From NCBI GenBank assembly GCA_914767715.1, contig OU612067.1:4774001-4838000 (forward strand): a stretch of 64,000 nucleotides of DNA, given 5' to 3'. Source of the DNA: Membranipora membranacea (lineage: Eukaryota; Bryozoa; Gymnolaemata; Cheilostomatida; Membraniporidae). The position numbers and the translations under genes were made by a program. Shown one piece after another: positions 24,401 through 37,292 of the stretch. The notes beneath the pieces were generated by a model. It was not told where the DNA came from and did not search any database. It saw nothing but the letters and a program-made list of their open reading frames with translations. Within the stretch, counting starts at the first letter, position 1. Each line of letters begins with the position of its first letter.

Positions 24401-27400
24401 AACTACCTGAAGTTTGATTTATTTACCCATCAGGTTTTTGACATAATTGTTATATATTTGTGTGTTTGAGGTCCTCCCAGGCTATAATTATTTTTCTAAT
24501 CATTTTCATCAACAGACTACTTACTGGTGATCATAAATTTTAAAGTCAACTTTGATTAGTTTGAGTTTTCAGATCTTGATAAATGTGCGTTCTTGATGGT
24601 TGGTAGAAGATTGGAAATTGGAATTAATGTTGAGATGGCAGCGTGGGTTCACAAATTTAACGCGTGAAACTTGTTACTTCTAATCGAAAATAATGGTCAT
24701 TTCTGAATTATTTTAAAAATTCAGTTGGTAGGTGAACTATCAGATTCGCAATGCAAAAAATTGTAGTGGCGCATCTTAGATGTGGCTGGTGATGGAGTAT
24801 GTAGATTATGGTGAATTTTAGCCTAATTAATTTATGGTAACGTTTTTTATATCCGACCCTCATCCCCCCTCCAAACTTAGGACGTAGAATGTCTTTTTTT
24901 GTAAGTGCCGGCAAACGATAGGTTCTTGTAATGGCTTTGAACATTCTGCACCATAAATACTTGATGATCTTTTAGCTAAGTGACATGTTATATATAGACG
25001 TGTTGAATCAAGAGTCTTTGACAATTTAGATTCCTTCCATGTAGCCAGAGAAGTTTCTAGACAAAATCAAGTTATTATGTTTCCTAATTTGAGAACTGTG
25101 TAAGGTTTTTTCCATTTCGGTACAGTACTGTGATGTGCTTTTTCGCGTTCTTATAAATATGGAGGCTGCTTACGGTTAGATTCTGAACACTGCAGAGATA
25201 CTCGTTACCAAAACTACAGTATGATGCCGGCAAATTATCTATTTTCCTGTTGGCCCAAGTCAAAAGGAAATCTTTATAGCAAAGAGTAAATGGTTTTGCA
25301 CACCTGGTTATTCTTAGTATTTTAAAGATGAAAGCAGCTCACCTCACGGCTAGATTCGTTCCGTCTGATAGAGTAATTATCGTAGATTGCCTTTATCCTC
25401 TGCTGCTAAACAATCTCTCTATATCTCTGCTCCTGATTTGTGCTCACTCTGACACCGTGGGGGTACATGTGACGTTCACCCACAAAAAATCTGAGATCAC
25501 TGTCACCACTGAGTAACGCGCTGAGCTGAGATCACTGAGATGATTTATAGGATATCAAGCTTACCGCTTCAAAGATACCATGCTTGAGCGCCGTCGCTTA
25601 ACCTGCGTCACCGATGATGGTTAATTTGGATTGTCTTTCGCTATCAAATTATATGCGTGGTGATGCAAGGCACTAGGGTTAACTGGGGATGACAACGACA
25701 AAATGTGCTGATGACTGTAGTGTGTGCAGTGTCACTCTATCCAGACCAGCAGTATGTCGATCAGCTCTTACTCTGCTGCTCTGCTGCAGTACTTGGCTAA
25801 TTATCTACTCAGTAAAGCAGAAGTATACTGAGTGTAGGACCCAGTCACTGGCTTGAGCTTATACCAATATTCACACACTAACTACAATATGTATTAACTT
25901 CTAGTTTCTGAGAATGATTAATCCAATAGCAGGCCTGCACAAACACATTATAGGAGACCAAGGCATTGATTTTTCCATAGGCTAGCTAAAATAAATAGTA
26001 TAACTACGCAACTTGGGCATCATATACTGAGCAGTTCTATATATAAAGCTGCTTACCTATTGGCTATAATTAACAATAATCGGAGCACAAACCATTAAGC
26101 AGCGTCTGTTAGGGTTAATATCGAGGCTGCAGCCAGGACTGAAAGCAATAATTCCGCTTCAGATTCTTTTCAGTTTATTCAATCAAACAATCGTGATTTG
26201 TAACAATCTGCAAGTGCTTTTACGTCCATTGAATGAAATCTTATTATTTTTTGCCGCCACATGGAAAACATTCCCTTTCAGTAATTCTATAAGGAATGCT
26301 TTTATTTAAAAAGTATAGGACTAGTGCAAGCCCTCTGGCCTAAAAGTGCAACCATATTTTATATCTATCCACTTTGTGTTATTTAAACGTGACTTTAGTG
26401 TCAGTCTTTATCCGTTTGGCATTTGGCAAGTGTCAGATTTTGCATTCAAGTGACTGTAGCCTGGGCAGGCTGATGGGAGTAGGTGGGTGGGGTGACACCC
26501 AATCCCCACCCCCGAAAGCCTTTCACTAAAGCTACATTATATAAAATATGACTTAAATAAAGGCCGTCCTTTCTGACAACTTGAAAATTAAAATGTCATA
26601 TTCTGACTTTAATTTCCTAAGTTAGGTCTTGTATCCCTTTAGTACTTTTTGGTATAGATAACAAGTTGTGTGAGCTCATCACAAGATAATTTAAGTCAAA
26701 CATAATGTAGCCATATAATCTTGGTTTCAAACTATATTTTCTTACAACCTTACCAGCCTCTCTGTTCAGCTTCTAGTTCGAAATATAGTCAAATAACTGT
26801 GCTTAGTCTTTTATTCTTTCTATGAAACTCTGCCTCACTATGTCTGCGTTTTTGTCTGTCATAAATTGACATCCATGGAAGGGGATACTTGATAGTCAGT
26901 CTTCCTTAGATTTTTGGGGCTCAAGTCATATTAATTATTCTGTTTCCAAATTTGAATCCAAACAATCCTTACTAATAAGAGCAGATTTCATGAATGTTCA
27001 AACTGTTTGATTTCATGGTGAATCACCAGCATTACATAATTTACATGAATAGAATATAGCAGTTGTGTACAAAGGGTCCACAACAGAAGAGTAGATGTCT
27101 AATGGGTTTAGTCTAGACTGTCACAGGGTGAATCACCACAGCTATTTCTTTATTCTCCTAAATTTATGTGAAATGATGCAACTGACGTATTTAATTGCTT
27201 AGCTGGGTAGTGTCAGGTTTTTGGGACTTATGTCCCAAACTCCCCTCTGTAGTATGTATCATAATCCGTCATAACAGGAGGGTGGGTGGGCGGTATCCCA
27301 AGGTCATAATGATGGTATTAGATTTAAAAGCACAATAAGGAGTCGTGCTTTCTCAGAATAAAAGGAGATAATTTCAAAACACATTCCATAATGCCTGTAA

Positions 27401-28431
27401 TGCACATGTATTTTATAACTGAAAAAATAGATTAATTAATCAAAAATAATAAAATTTGGTATAGTTATCTCAAATCAGGCTTCATAATTGGCGCGGCAGG
27501 ACGACCTTCCTGATTTGCCACGTAACTAAAAAATAGACTTAATATCACACCAAAATAATCACATTGCACAGTTTTATTGGTAGTGACAGCAGGGAGAATG
27601 GTCCCTGGTGACAGATATCATAAAATGAACTACAGTATTAATTGCTAGGTCCTTTGTTAGCACATGTTAATAACTATACAATAACCTGTATGTCAAATTC
27701 AAGATTCCACATAGAAGAAAATAAAATATCTAAACCAAAAAAGTGATCTTACTCGATACCATTATCACAATCATTAATTTCCGTCAAAACTTGTAACTAA
27801 AGAAGTAAAGGGTGTTGAAGATGGCATTCATTTCACATGGCGCCCAAGCAACTGTTGATGGTATTACTAGTATCACTTCAGTGCTGGCTAATGTGTTGCA
27901 ACCAAATAAGCTACAAAGGTGTGGACACAACTCTCATTGTACAGACCTAATACCTCATGACTTAAAACTAGATATAATACGGCAAAACACACTCTCAAAA
28001 ATAATCTACCCTACAAACAACATTTATCAGTCATCTGTAAACCAAACCGTTATAGATTACACTATTGTACTACATTTCAGCAAAAAGAAAACTATCATAA
28101 GGCGCTCAAAATCTTGTCAAAGTCGAGACAAATGTCTCACTTACTGACTTTACCGGCTTAGGAAACCAAACTGATGGACCAATCAACACGATGCCGTACA
28201 TGGTCAAAGTATCCAATCTGAGCAAGTCCTGTAGAAAAAGCCTTTATTGGACTGCCCCCACCCAGTAACATAACAACAATCATTAGTCACAAACAAAGGC
28301 CCGGGATAGATTTTCGAATCTTTTTACTCTTACTTTACACAGTTTTACTCTAAGCTCTGGGCAGTTAGAACCGAAGAGGAGCTCCTTGTTCCGAACCGAC
28401 CAGGATAATGAAACAAGATGTACTGTCATGT
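21447..28431. other. Long gene-poor stretch, no confident gene
   Basis: About 7 kb without a gene I can support. It includes a G-rich tract (about 22075-22100) and a polyadenylation signal for synaptophysin (minus-strand AATAAA, 28243-28248). A weak two-exon candidate at 22668-23033 is listed separately. The remaining open frames, including 27812-28147, lack splice context and recognisable motifs. Confidence 0.4.
22668..23033 (+). CDS. Weak candidate: two-exon ORF of 60 aa
   Basis: Exon 22668-22759 starts with ATG (MSHNTSRDESVVQLILQVQR ...) and ends in a good donor, CCCTG|GTAAGA. An acceptor (GATATTTTAG, ending 22942) restores the frame into 22943-23033, which ends at TAA. The predicted product is short, hydrophobic at its end and unlike any family I know. 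Both splice sites are good and the phase fits, but two short open stretches can arise by chance. Not recognised. Confidence 0.15.
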
Positions 28432-31400
28432 TTAGTAAGCGGTCTGACTGGAGCTGTAGTACTCTCGCTGATCTGTACCATTACTGAAGTTACCATCACT
28501 GAAGTTATTATCTTGTAAGCCAGCACTCCACCCACCACCTCCGCCGCCCATACTGCCTCCCGCACCTCCTCCCACGCTGCCGGAGAAACTACCAGAAGTG
28601 GGCATCGTCGGGTCGGTCGTATACTCCTGGGTCTGATAACCTGTTGGATAAACAGATGAAATAAACTTAGTCTACATATGCTAGTTCCTTTGAGGGGCAT
28701 TCTTATAAAATAACCTTTTGTCATCTATATGATCAATAGAATGCAGTTAGCATTATTTACCTTGCAAGAGAATTTTCCTTGTGGCAATGCGTTTTTTTTG
28801 CGACAAGGTCTTGGCAAATAAAGAAATGAATTGAAAAAATCTTTTATGTCTCTTACTGAGATAATTTCAATTCATTTTTGTTCCACTTACCTGGGTCAGC
28901 GTAAACATCAGGGTCATCACTGGCATTAGAGTCTTTATGCCAGTCTGTTTCTTTGAAGAGAAACCATAAGGATGCACCGCTCAAACCCATGTTGAGAAAT
29001 CCAAACAGCTGTACAATAAACATAAAGCAGCGTTAAAGATAAACATTATGGATTTACTTCATCGATCAAATGATCAAGGAATACCAAGCTAGGATTTGTG
29101 AGATATTCCCAGGTGTAGATAACCAAGTGCTAAAATTTCACACTTACTGTTATTATATATGTAATGAGACTACATGCATAAATGGTAATGAAATTGGAAT
29201 GTTTCCATCTAGAATAAACAGATATTGGTCTTTGATTTCAAATCTCAATCTCTATCCTTCGCAACAGCCAAGTTAGCCTGACTTGACAAGCTTTGTTCGG
29301 TGGGGGAGGGGTGGAAAAAATGTTCCCCCCTCACTGAATAAAATTTGTCGAGGCAGGCTACAATCATGTATAAGACTAGCAGAGACTAGTAATAATAGTA
29401 CTAGTAGAGACTAGTAGAGTAGCAATCGGACACTCACAACTGACACTATGAGAGATGACATGTCTCCAGGTTTGCCAGGCTTACACTGTCCTTTAGGATC
29501 ACAGGCTGAGAGTTGATCTATCAGGTTCTCAGGGTTCATGTACTGTGTCATCTTTGTCAGATTATCCGCCCACGCAGTCGAGGCAACAAACCATAGTACT
29601 GTGAATACTGCCGACACTATGAAATCCTAAAATATGCATTTGAGAAAGTGAGAAAGTAACACTCTGCATCTCATACACCTTGTCCTACAACTTAGACCTA
29701 AACTAATGTCATCAGCTCAGGCCTGTAAATCTAGGGGCAGCACTGCCCCCCCCCCCTAGAAAGCTATAAAAGTGGCCTAAAACACTTCAGTTGAATAATC
29801 CTCATCAGCTTAAGAAAAAGCTCCTAATGGATATAGACTATATATATACGCTTCAGATTCCACAGGAGTAGCTTATGCTGCCCTGCTGATGTCGCTTACC
29901 ACCCTTCAGAACTATTGCCTCCCATACCATTTTTTTCAAAGTTCCGTGCCCTGCAGCAGTATTGTAGTTTATAATGGTGGCAAAATCTGTAATTATCACT
30001 GCTGACAATGAAAACCGCTTGAACGCCAACCGGCAGTGCATTTGACTGAATTTGATAAAAAATCTATGTATGCCCAGACATAAATAGCTAAGAACTTAGC
30101 CATAACCATACTGGATATAAATGTCGATAAATAAATTATGTTGAACGCAAATGATCTACAGAGTTTAACCTTCTAAACTTATGACATGAGCCATAAATGT
30201 CAATATGTTATGTAATTGGGTGAAAGTCAAGGAAATGAACACGTGTTCAATTTAGAATAATCAATAAACCAACGTCAACATGGCCTAAGTCATGTATTAA
30301 ACAAAATGAAATGAAAGTGGTAGAATGCTTCACATTTAGGTCTTAGCCAGCTATGCTTATGAATGGTCTTAGATATTGCCAATTTCTATCAAATTGGTCA
30401 AATGATGACCTTTCCGTAATACTTTCATTTTCAAAGTGTTGTATAAATGTTAAAAAAAGCTAATTACAAATAAATTGTAATGCTATGGATTTCATTTTTC
30501 TTAAGATTTGCCTTCCACTGAACTTAAAGATAACAACTCCTAAATTAAACTTAACTTTCTTGAGCAGTCAAACACGCTTTTTGTCAACCAATAAAACACT
30601 AAAAATATTCACATACCACTTTTGCTGGAAGGCTGTTCTTATTGAAGAACGATCCCAGGAACACATAGCCTGGTATGAGTAATAATAGGAACAAGAATGA
30701 CATGACGCCGATAAAACAGAAGAACTGTGCTGATGAAGAGAAATCCACATCAAATTGTCCAGAGACTACCTTAGCGTCAGGGTTACAGAGCGGCAGGACT
30801 ACATCTGCTGTCTTACGTATCCTGTTAAGGAAAGAAAGCGCACATATAACAAAACGGACGCAAACTGAATATATTTTATGGTATATATGTATATTAAAAT
30901 TTGAGAGATTGAGTAGGTGATCAGTAGCAATGTCATTCATTAAGTGGTATCGATGCCTTCAGGAAATCCACAGATGAACATGTGGGCGTGTAGGCGGTAA
31001 TGATTCATAGTGGGACATTTATTGGGGCAGATCATTACGGGACAACAATTTTTTTCCCCGGGATGTTTTCTTTGATGTTTATTTCTGGACCAAGTATCTA
31101 TGGGAACTGATCAGTTTTTCCAAAATCGACAAAGGAGACCTCCGGGTTTCAGGAAGAAAACATACTGGTTTCAGGTGTAAGTCATTGTGATTTCACTCTT
31201 GAGACCACCCGTTCCTTGTAAACCTCTCCTGTAACCAATAGTTGCGCCTCCCCCTCCCCATATTTGGTATCATTTTGAAGGTCACAGGCTTATTAAGAGC
31301 ACTGTGGCATCCGTTTAAATAGTCCATGTACACAGTTGAGACTATTAGCTTTACTGGAAAGAAAGTTCTTCTCAATTTTTCTCAACCACAAAAGTCGTCC

Positions 31401-33473
31401 TTTCTTTATCACTCTATATTCTATAACATGTAAATGTGTATGAAATGCTCCCATTCCAGAGCATTGTCTTCTGAAATTGGGAAAAATCTTTGAATAATAT
31501 GTTTATTGGCATGTGATTCACAGTGTCATAAACCCAAATGCGCTACTAAAGCTTTAAATAAATTAGAGTTTATAAAATCAAGTATCGTAACTCACCTAAA
31601 TGGGTAGCTGTAATTTACTGACATATCAAATAGATCAGTGTCATTAGAAGTCTGATCTCTTCTACAACTTATTACGATGTGACTGTTGGTTCGGACACAT
31701 GATATAGTCCCAAACGCAAATATAGCTAGCACCTGAATAAAAAAAAAGAGTTTTAATGACAATCACATATACCCTTTATTAAAAGTAATCCCCAAAAAGG
31801 AGGACCATGTAGGGTTAATAGTTGTGCAATGATTCTCTTACAATTTAAACTTGTGGATCATGCTGAAAACTAGAACGAACAGAATCCCAAGGTTAGGGTG
31901 AGATTTATGTCATCCCAACACTAAAAGATCTCGTATATTTCAACATCAATATTGAACCACTAGATATTGCTAGGATTTAGATTGACTGTGCATGGCCAGA
32001 GTTTTCAAACTAAGAATTACATGGCTGTTATGTAGGGTTGATAGTCATGACAATCATCACTATCAATATTTTCCAAATTCTTGTCACAAGAATCACCAGA
32101 TGGTTCTTTCTTGCGAACATGATTCTCTGATCCCTAGGCAAGATCACTGCTTTAGTTTCAGTAATAACGGAATTATGGCTAATAGCAAATAACTAAGCAG
32201 AAATAAGAAATCAATATGAGGCATCGTTTCATATGGTCAAACTATAATGTCACACATTACATTGAGAAAACCATATACTATACTACGCATAAGATAAGTT
32301 TGCAATATTGATTTTGCCTTAATTCTTTGTATCGTGAGCTACACCAACTAGTGTAACTCACATACGAAAATGAATGGAAAGTCATGCCAAGCTATTGCAC
32401 AAATTGACTGATGAAAACTATCAAGATCAAGACACTTTAGCAATATTATGAGACTTGCTCACACCAAAATATGTGTGACATTATAATGACAATATTGTAA
32501 ACTTTGTCTTAATGACCAGCTATATGGTCGAGAAGATTGCAGTTGTTGATTCACAGTTTACCGAGCTATTTCATCTCATAATGTAGCGACTTAAACTTAA
32601 TTTCAGAGCGATTTGCAGTGACCATCACTCTAACTACAAATCGAGGTTTTAAAACTTTGTATTATGTTACATGTAAAAATCCAAAAATCACAAGGTTTTA
32701 AACCATGTTCATGCTTTGTCCGCATTTAATTTACTGAGTGACGCCGCACAAATTTCAAATCTAGGGACTTGGCTACAGAATACTTTTGTGTCTCCTCATA
32801 TGTATGCAGGAGACAGCTCGCATGACGGATAAAGTCGGTGTGCATACTTACAATTTGTATAATTCTCATAAAGCCTCTGGGTTCTCGAAGGATTTCTGGA
32901 TCTGGTCGCACATGCTGGAAAAGAATATCATAAGTGCTATGAATAGTTTCATGGTTGCATTGGAAACAAAATTGCATATTCATACCATGATAAAGTTGCT
33001 TATTAAGTTCATAGAACTCACCGTCAATCATATTTATAATTCGGTATGGTATGGTTCAGACGTCTTCACTAGTGCATTTTAGGCCTTATATTCCAGCCAA
33101 GAAAAGATATGATTAACATTTAGACAACTCAAAAACACACATGACACCGATACCCCACTACATTACACCACTACACCTTCGACATCAGTACCATACTTTG
33201 CCCACAGTTGTTGCGACCGACGGTAAAGAGCTGTATAAAGTCGCTTATTAGGCCATCAAGTACACATTTGACTTGCGTCCAAATCACAAAAAAATATCAG
33301 CGCTTAAGTTTCAGCTCCCAAAAACCACAGCAGAGTCATAGCAAATTTTACACTGCATGCAATACCTCATAGCTGGTTAGTATTTATAATTATACTGAGG
33401 TGCAATACAAAGTACACCAGTGAAATCATGCAAACAACAGTTTTTCTCTTATACTTACACTGAGCAGATCCAT
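28432..33473 (-). CDS. SYP: Synaptophysin (four-TM MARVEL vesicle protein)
   Basis: Seven exons on the minus strand: 33473-33459, 32914-32852, 31732-31596, 30821-30617, 29626-29438, 29008-28891 and 28640-28432; 311 aa, almost the length of human synaptophysin. Synaptophysins are abundant four-pass synaptic-vesicle proteins that bind synaptobrevin and cholesterol. Visible features: REPRGFMRIIQI before TM1 (about residues 18-40); first luminal loop with Cys and YSYPFR; TM2 (SSSAQFFCFIGVMSFLFLLL); TM3 (DFIVSAVFTVLWFVASTAWA); second luminal loop with Cys (SACDPKGQC); TM4 (LFGFLNMGLSGASLWFLFKE) followed by TDW. The cytoplasmic tail is rich in Gly, Ser and Tyr, like the vertebrate YGQ-type tail, but has its own sequence. 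The start exon encodes only MDLLS; ATG context and the GTAAGT donor support it. A synaptoporin/synaptophysin split is not meaningful here, so the symbol is for the family. Confidence 0.92.
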
Positions 33474-34031
33474 TTTTGGACAGATTAAGTGACAGATTCC
33501 CTCAGGTCTAGTCTATCTCTCTTATTTTTCTCTCTATGCAGGTGCTTGCAGGTGCTATCTTGGATTTCTGCTACTAATCAATTATTGGACCTCACACATA
33601 ATAACTCACCCACATATGATTTCAGAAAGTCACTCTTAAAAACAGACATTTTAGATTTGATAGTGTGGCATAAAAAAATATAAATCAATCTCAAGGTCTA
33701 TTGCTGCACCCAAATATTATTTGCTGCGGTCCTTTCTTCATTCATTTTTGCAATTAATAATAAAGAAGCTCTCAACCTACGTTTGTATTACATATCCAAC
33801 CAAGGTTTAAATATAGATTGGATAGAAGATGAGGATTACACAGCAATACAGATTGGGCAAGAGGACTGTGCTAGCTCTCAATAAACTGCTGCTTCCCTAG
33901 TCAAGGAGTGATATTACACTCATTGCCTTTCCTTCATTCAATTCATGTATTACTTACTACTAGTACTAGTACTAGTACTAACTATCTATCTATAATCTAT
34001 GTATTACATAAAAACTCCTCATCATCACACT

Positions 34032-34089
34032 CACAGGTCTACTACTCCAAAACCTGGGGCAGTCAAACAGGTTTTGGAGTAGACCTGTG
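34032..34089. repeat. Inverted repeat hairpin, 22-25 bp arms
   Basis: Left arm 34032-34056 and right arm 34068-34089 (CAGGTTTTGGAGTAGACCTG core) are reverse complements apart from a 3-base insertion (ACT) in the left arm. The loop is 11 bases. Could be a foldback repeat or a hairpin RNA source. Confidence 0.8.
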
Positions 34090-34322
34090 CTCCTCATCTT
34101 ATTTGTTTGTACAGTTGTCAACTGGGAAAATCAAATGAGAATGAGATGAGGAGTAATGTAATTTTGAGAATAAATATTATATAAGTAAACTTTCTTAGTT
34201 AGTAGAGTAATAGTAAACTTTCAGTGAGTGATTGTGAGTAATAATAAACAATATCATAATAAATAAACATCTCTACTACTTAACTGTCAGTAAGTTAGCT
34301 GACAGAGTGACACACACTTCTT

Positions 34323-34401
34323 CATGGGCTCCTGTGGCTTGCAAGCCTGCGTTCTGTCTATTTCTTGGTACATGCTTGCAAGCCCTAGCTAGAGGCCCAT
34401 G
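34323..34401. repeat. Imperfect inverted repeat hairpin
   Basis: CATGGGCTCCTGTGGCTTGC (from 34323) pairs with GCAAGCC...GAGGCCCATG ending at 34401. There is a small bulge and a loop of about 20 bases. Confidence 0.65.
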
Positions 34402-34518
34402 AATGAGTGACTCACTGGCAGCTGTTTTGTAGCACTTGTTAGTATAAGTATGTATGTAGGATAGAAAAAGCAAGCACAGAGTACTTACTAAGTGCCAGGC
34501 ACAGGCCTCCAAAAGTGT

Positions 34519-34585
34519 GTGCTAGTCCAGTGGCCGAGTGCCCCAGTGGTTGATGCCTTTTCTATTGACCATTGGACTGGAGCAC
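34519..34585. repeat. Imperfect inverted repeat hairpin
   Basis: GTGCTAGTCCAGTGG (34519-34533) pairs with CCATTGGACTGGAGCAC (34569-34585) with small mismatches, enclosing about 35 bases. It directly abuts the next, larger hairpin. Confidence 0.55.
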
Positions 34586-34598
34586 CATTTTATGTGTC

Positions 34599-34700
34599 CA
34601 TAGGCATCAGGAGTTACAAGCATGCATACTTTGCCAATGTCCATGATCATGGACATTGGCAAAGTATAGGCCTACATGTTTGTAACTACAGATGCCTATG
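34599..34700. repeat. 102-bp foldback with a 42-bp perfect palindrome
   Basis: Positions 34626-34667 are a perfect palindrome centred at 34646/34647 (ATACTTTGCCAATGTCCATG half). The arms continue outward imperfectly: CATAGGCATC...GTTACAAGCATG on the left pairs with CATGTTTGTAAC...GATGCCTATG on the right. The core TTTGCCAATGT recurs in the hairpin at 52681-52771. Confidence 0.85.
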
Positions 34701-35091
34701 CATGTGTCAGCACAGTGCATTGAAATTTATCATTAAGCATAAGTGTTGATACATAACATTTGTATTTAATTATGGACATTTTTATACGTGTGTGAATCTC
34801 ACATTCATGAGCCTGTGTAGTGTGAGAAGGAGTTGAGAAACCCTGTCAGTTTCTCTTTCTGACCCACCCTGCGGTATTTCGCACAACCCATTCTGGGGCT
34901 CAGACCCAGCGTCAAATCTGTCCTGACAAACCGGGCCAGTCGGCAAGATTCCTATTGCCTTGGTCGTGCACCTCCCAGTGGGTTGATATACTTTTATAAT
35001 ATTTTGTCGAGCAAGTGATATCAATTGTCATTCTAGGTGCATGTGAGATTTTGGCCTCAATGTATTATTATAATCTTTATTCGGATTATTG

Positions 35092-37292
35092 ATTTTCACC
35101 ATAGCGTTATTATATACTCTAGAGTGGACAATGCAGTGCTCAAAACGTCCTACTTAATTATTGCGAAATCCATGACACAACGCAATCTGGTTGTGCATGG
35201 CTAGTGCCTGTATTATAAAACTTATCATTGAGAATGTACGTATTGGGAATGGAAATTTGGATTTTTAGAGCACCTATAGCTACTTTTTCGGAAAAGTTTT
35301 CATGTGACACCATACAGATCACTTGCAGGTACATTTACTTTCAATTCTATGAGGCAATGAAATCTGGTTGTGCATGGAAAGTGCATGGATAGTGCATGAA
35401 TCATTGACTTTTTCATTGAAAATATTAGAATTTGACATACAAATTTAGTTTATGGAGCACTTATAGCCATTTTTTCAGAGAATTTCACACATAACACCGT
35501 TTACATCACCTGCAGGTCTTTTCTCTTCCAGTCAGTATAACAATTTTCCTATCCTCCCATAAAAATAAGCCAAATATCAACCGCAAACACATGAGCTTAA
35601 ATCTCAACAACAGGGCTAGCTGGTTTCTTTCACTTGCCAGGTATTTAACTGTGTCCTGTCTCTCTAACTAATATGTTGCACCCTTAGTTTATCATTTCAG
35701 TTCCAGCTACTGATGATGATTTGTAAAAGCATGGGGTACAGGTAGCCTGTGGAAAAGCGATCGGAAGTGAAACAGTTTGCTGCTTGCCTTTACCGTTTTA
35801 GAGTACTTTCAGCATTGTTTTTGTAAAACTTTTGCAATGCTATTGCTAGTGATTTTTTTAGCAGTCATGCGACAAAAGGATTTGTGTTATCCCCTTTGAA
35901 CACCAAAATCTCAACCGCAAGCACATCAGTGCGATAAAATCACAATTACCCGGCCAGCCAGTTTTTGCGTCCTGTCTCTCTAACTAAAATGTTACACACT
36001 CAGTGATTTCATTTTATCTTTTCAGTATTATGACTTCCAATAATACAAGACGTACAAGTAACCCGTGGTTCAATAATTTTCAGATCTCCGGTTTTGGTTC
36101 GGCTATGTTAGTTAAAGCTCTTAATTCCCACTCCATTTGTCCAAATCTTAATATTTGCACTCACCTCGTGACCTCAGCATTCTACCAACTTGCATGAAAT
36201 TCTACCCACAAGACTGATATTAACATGGTTATAGAAGTGTTACATTTTTAAGTTTATAGATTTTAAGATTTCTCACCATACTCAAAATAAGAGATCATTT
36301 GGTTCAGGAGAGGGGTGGGATTTGGGTGTGATGCAATATTCTCTGATGGTTGTTTATTTGTAAACGTAAAGTAGATGTGATGGTAGCTTCAACATCATAT
36401 ACAATATTTTTTATACACTTTCTGATAGTTCAGTGATGTTTGAAATATTTGAAGTTGACGTATATAGGTGTGCATGTGCATAGCGGATGAAACATGTTTT
36501 ATATAAGCTTTTGCGGGACAGTGAAGCAGGAACAACCTTGTTAACTCCTTTGAAACGACTAGTTAGAATTTCTAACACCTTTGAGTCTCCATCAGAAATG
36601 GATTCATGCTATGAAAATTAAAGTCTCGCAGTCAGAAAGTGAGCTGATGAGCATTGGGGGCTTGCAGTGATTTTAGCACCAATCTGAATTGATCTACTTT
36701 GACATACTAAACAAAACTTAATATGATATACGCTCAATAAAGTAATGATATCTGAAGAGCAAATCTAAATCTGGAAATTATGTACACTGTGACTGCAAAT
36801 GAGGCAAGCGGCAAACTTTTTCACCTCCGATCACTTCTACACAGACTACTTGTGCTTCATTTCATCACTGAGTGTGTAGCATATAAGTAAGAGAGACAGG
36901 ACACATCTAATTTGGCTGGCAAGTGGCAGTGAAAAAAATTGAGCTAGCCCGGTAATTTCTATTTCATAACAATGATGTGTTTGCGATTGAGATTTTGGCT
37001 TATTCTAATGAGAAAACATAAAAAACTCTTTCCACTGGCTGCAAGGGAAAATACCTGCAAGTGATCCACATAGTGTCACATGAAACATTTTCCGAAAAAT
37101 TGCCATAAATGCTCTAAAATTCTAAAGTTCCATGCCCAATACGTATATTCTCAATGATACGTTATACGATACAGGCACTAGCCATGCACAACCAGATTGC
37201 GTTGTGTCATGGATTTCGCAATAAACAAAAACTGATGCTATTTTTGTACACATTTTCCACTCTAGAGTATATAATAACTCTATGATTTTCAC
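35092..37292. mobile_element. 2.2-kb long-TIR DNA transposon, non-autonomous, 8-bp TSD
   Basis: The element is 35100-37284, flanked by the exact 8-bp direct repeat ATTTTCAC (35092-35099 and 37285-37292). Its ends are inverted: CATAGCGTTATTATATACTC on the left, and the reverse complement of the right end reads CATAGAGTTATTATATACTC. The inverted similarity extends inward for several hundred bases (about 35100-35800 against 36790-37284), including CCATGACACAACGCAATCTG and the block with GTGTCCTGTCTCTCT. Parts of the arm are repeated in tandem (35160-35335 resembles 35340-35530), and the block near 35610-35680 recurs at about 35900-36000. No transposase was recognised; the 64-aa frame at 36003-36197 is not one I know. 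An 8-bp TSD is typical of hAT and P superfamilies; the family assignment is inference. Confidence 0.9.

Larger units (their letters stand above)
33474..35091. other. Upstream of synaptophysin: hairpin-rich, microsatellite DNA
   Basis: Holds an (ACTAGT)n run at about 33956-33982 and four inverted repeats listed separately (34032-34089, 34323-34401, 34519-34585, 34599-34700). Synaptophysin's promoter must lie at the start of this region, but I see no certain core element. No protein-coding exon recognised. Confidence 0.4.

Noticed and set aside
27812-28147. 111-codon plus-strand frame near the synaptophysin 3' end
   Set aside because: Antisense to the gene's downstream region, without splice context or recognisable domain.
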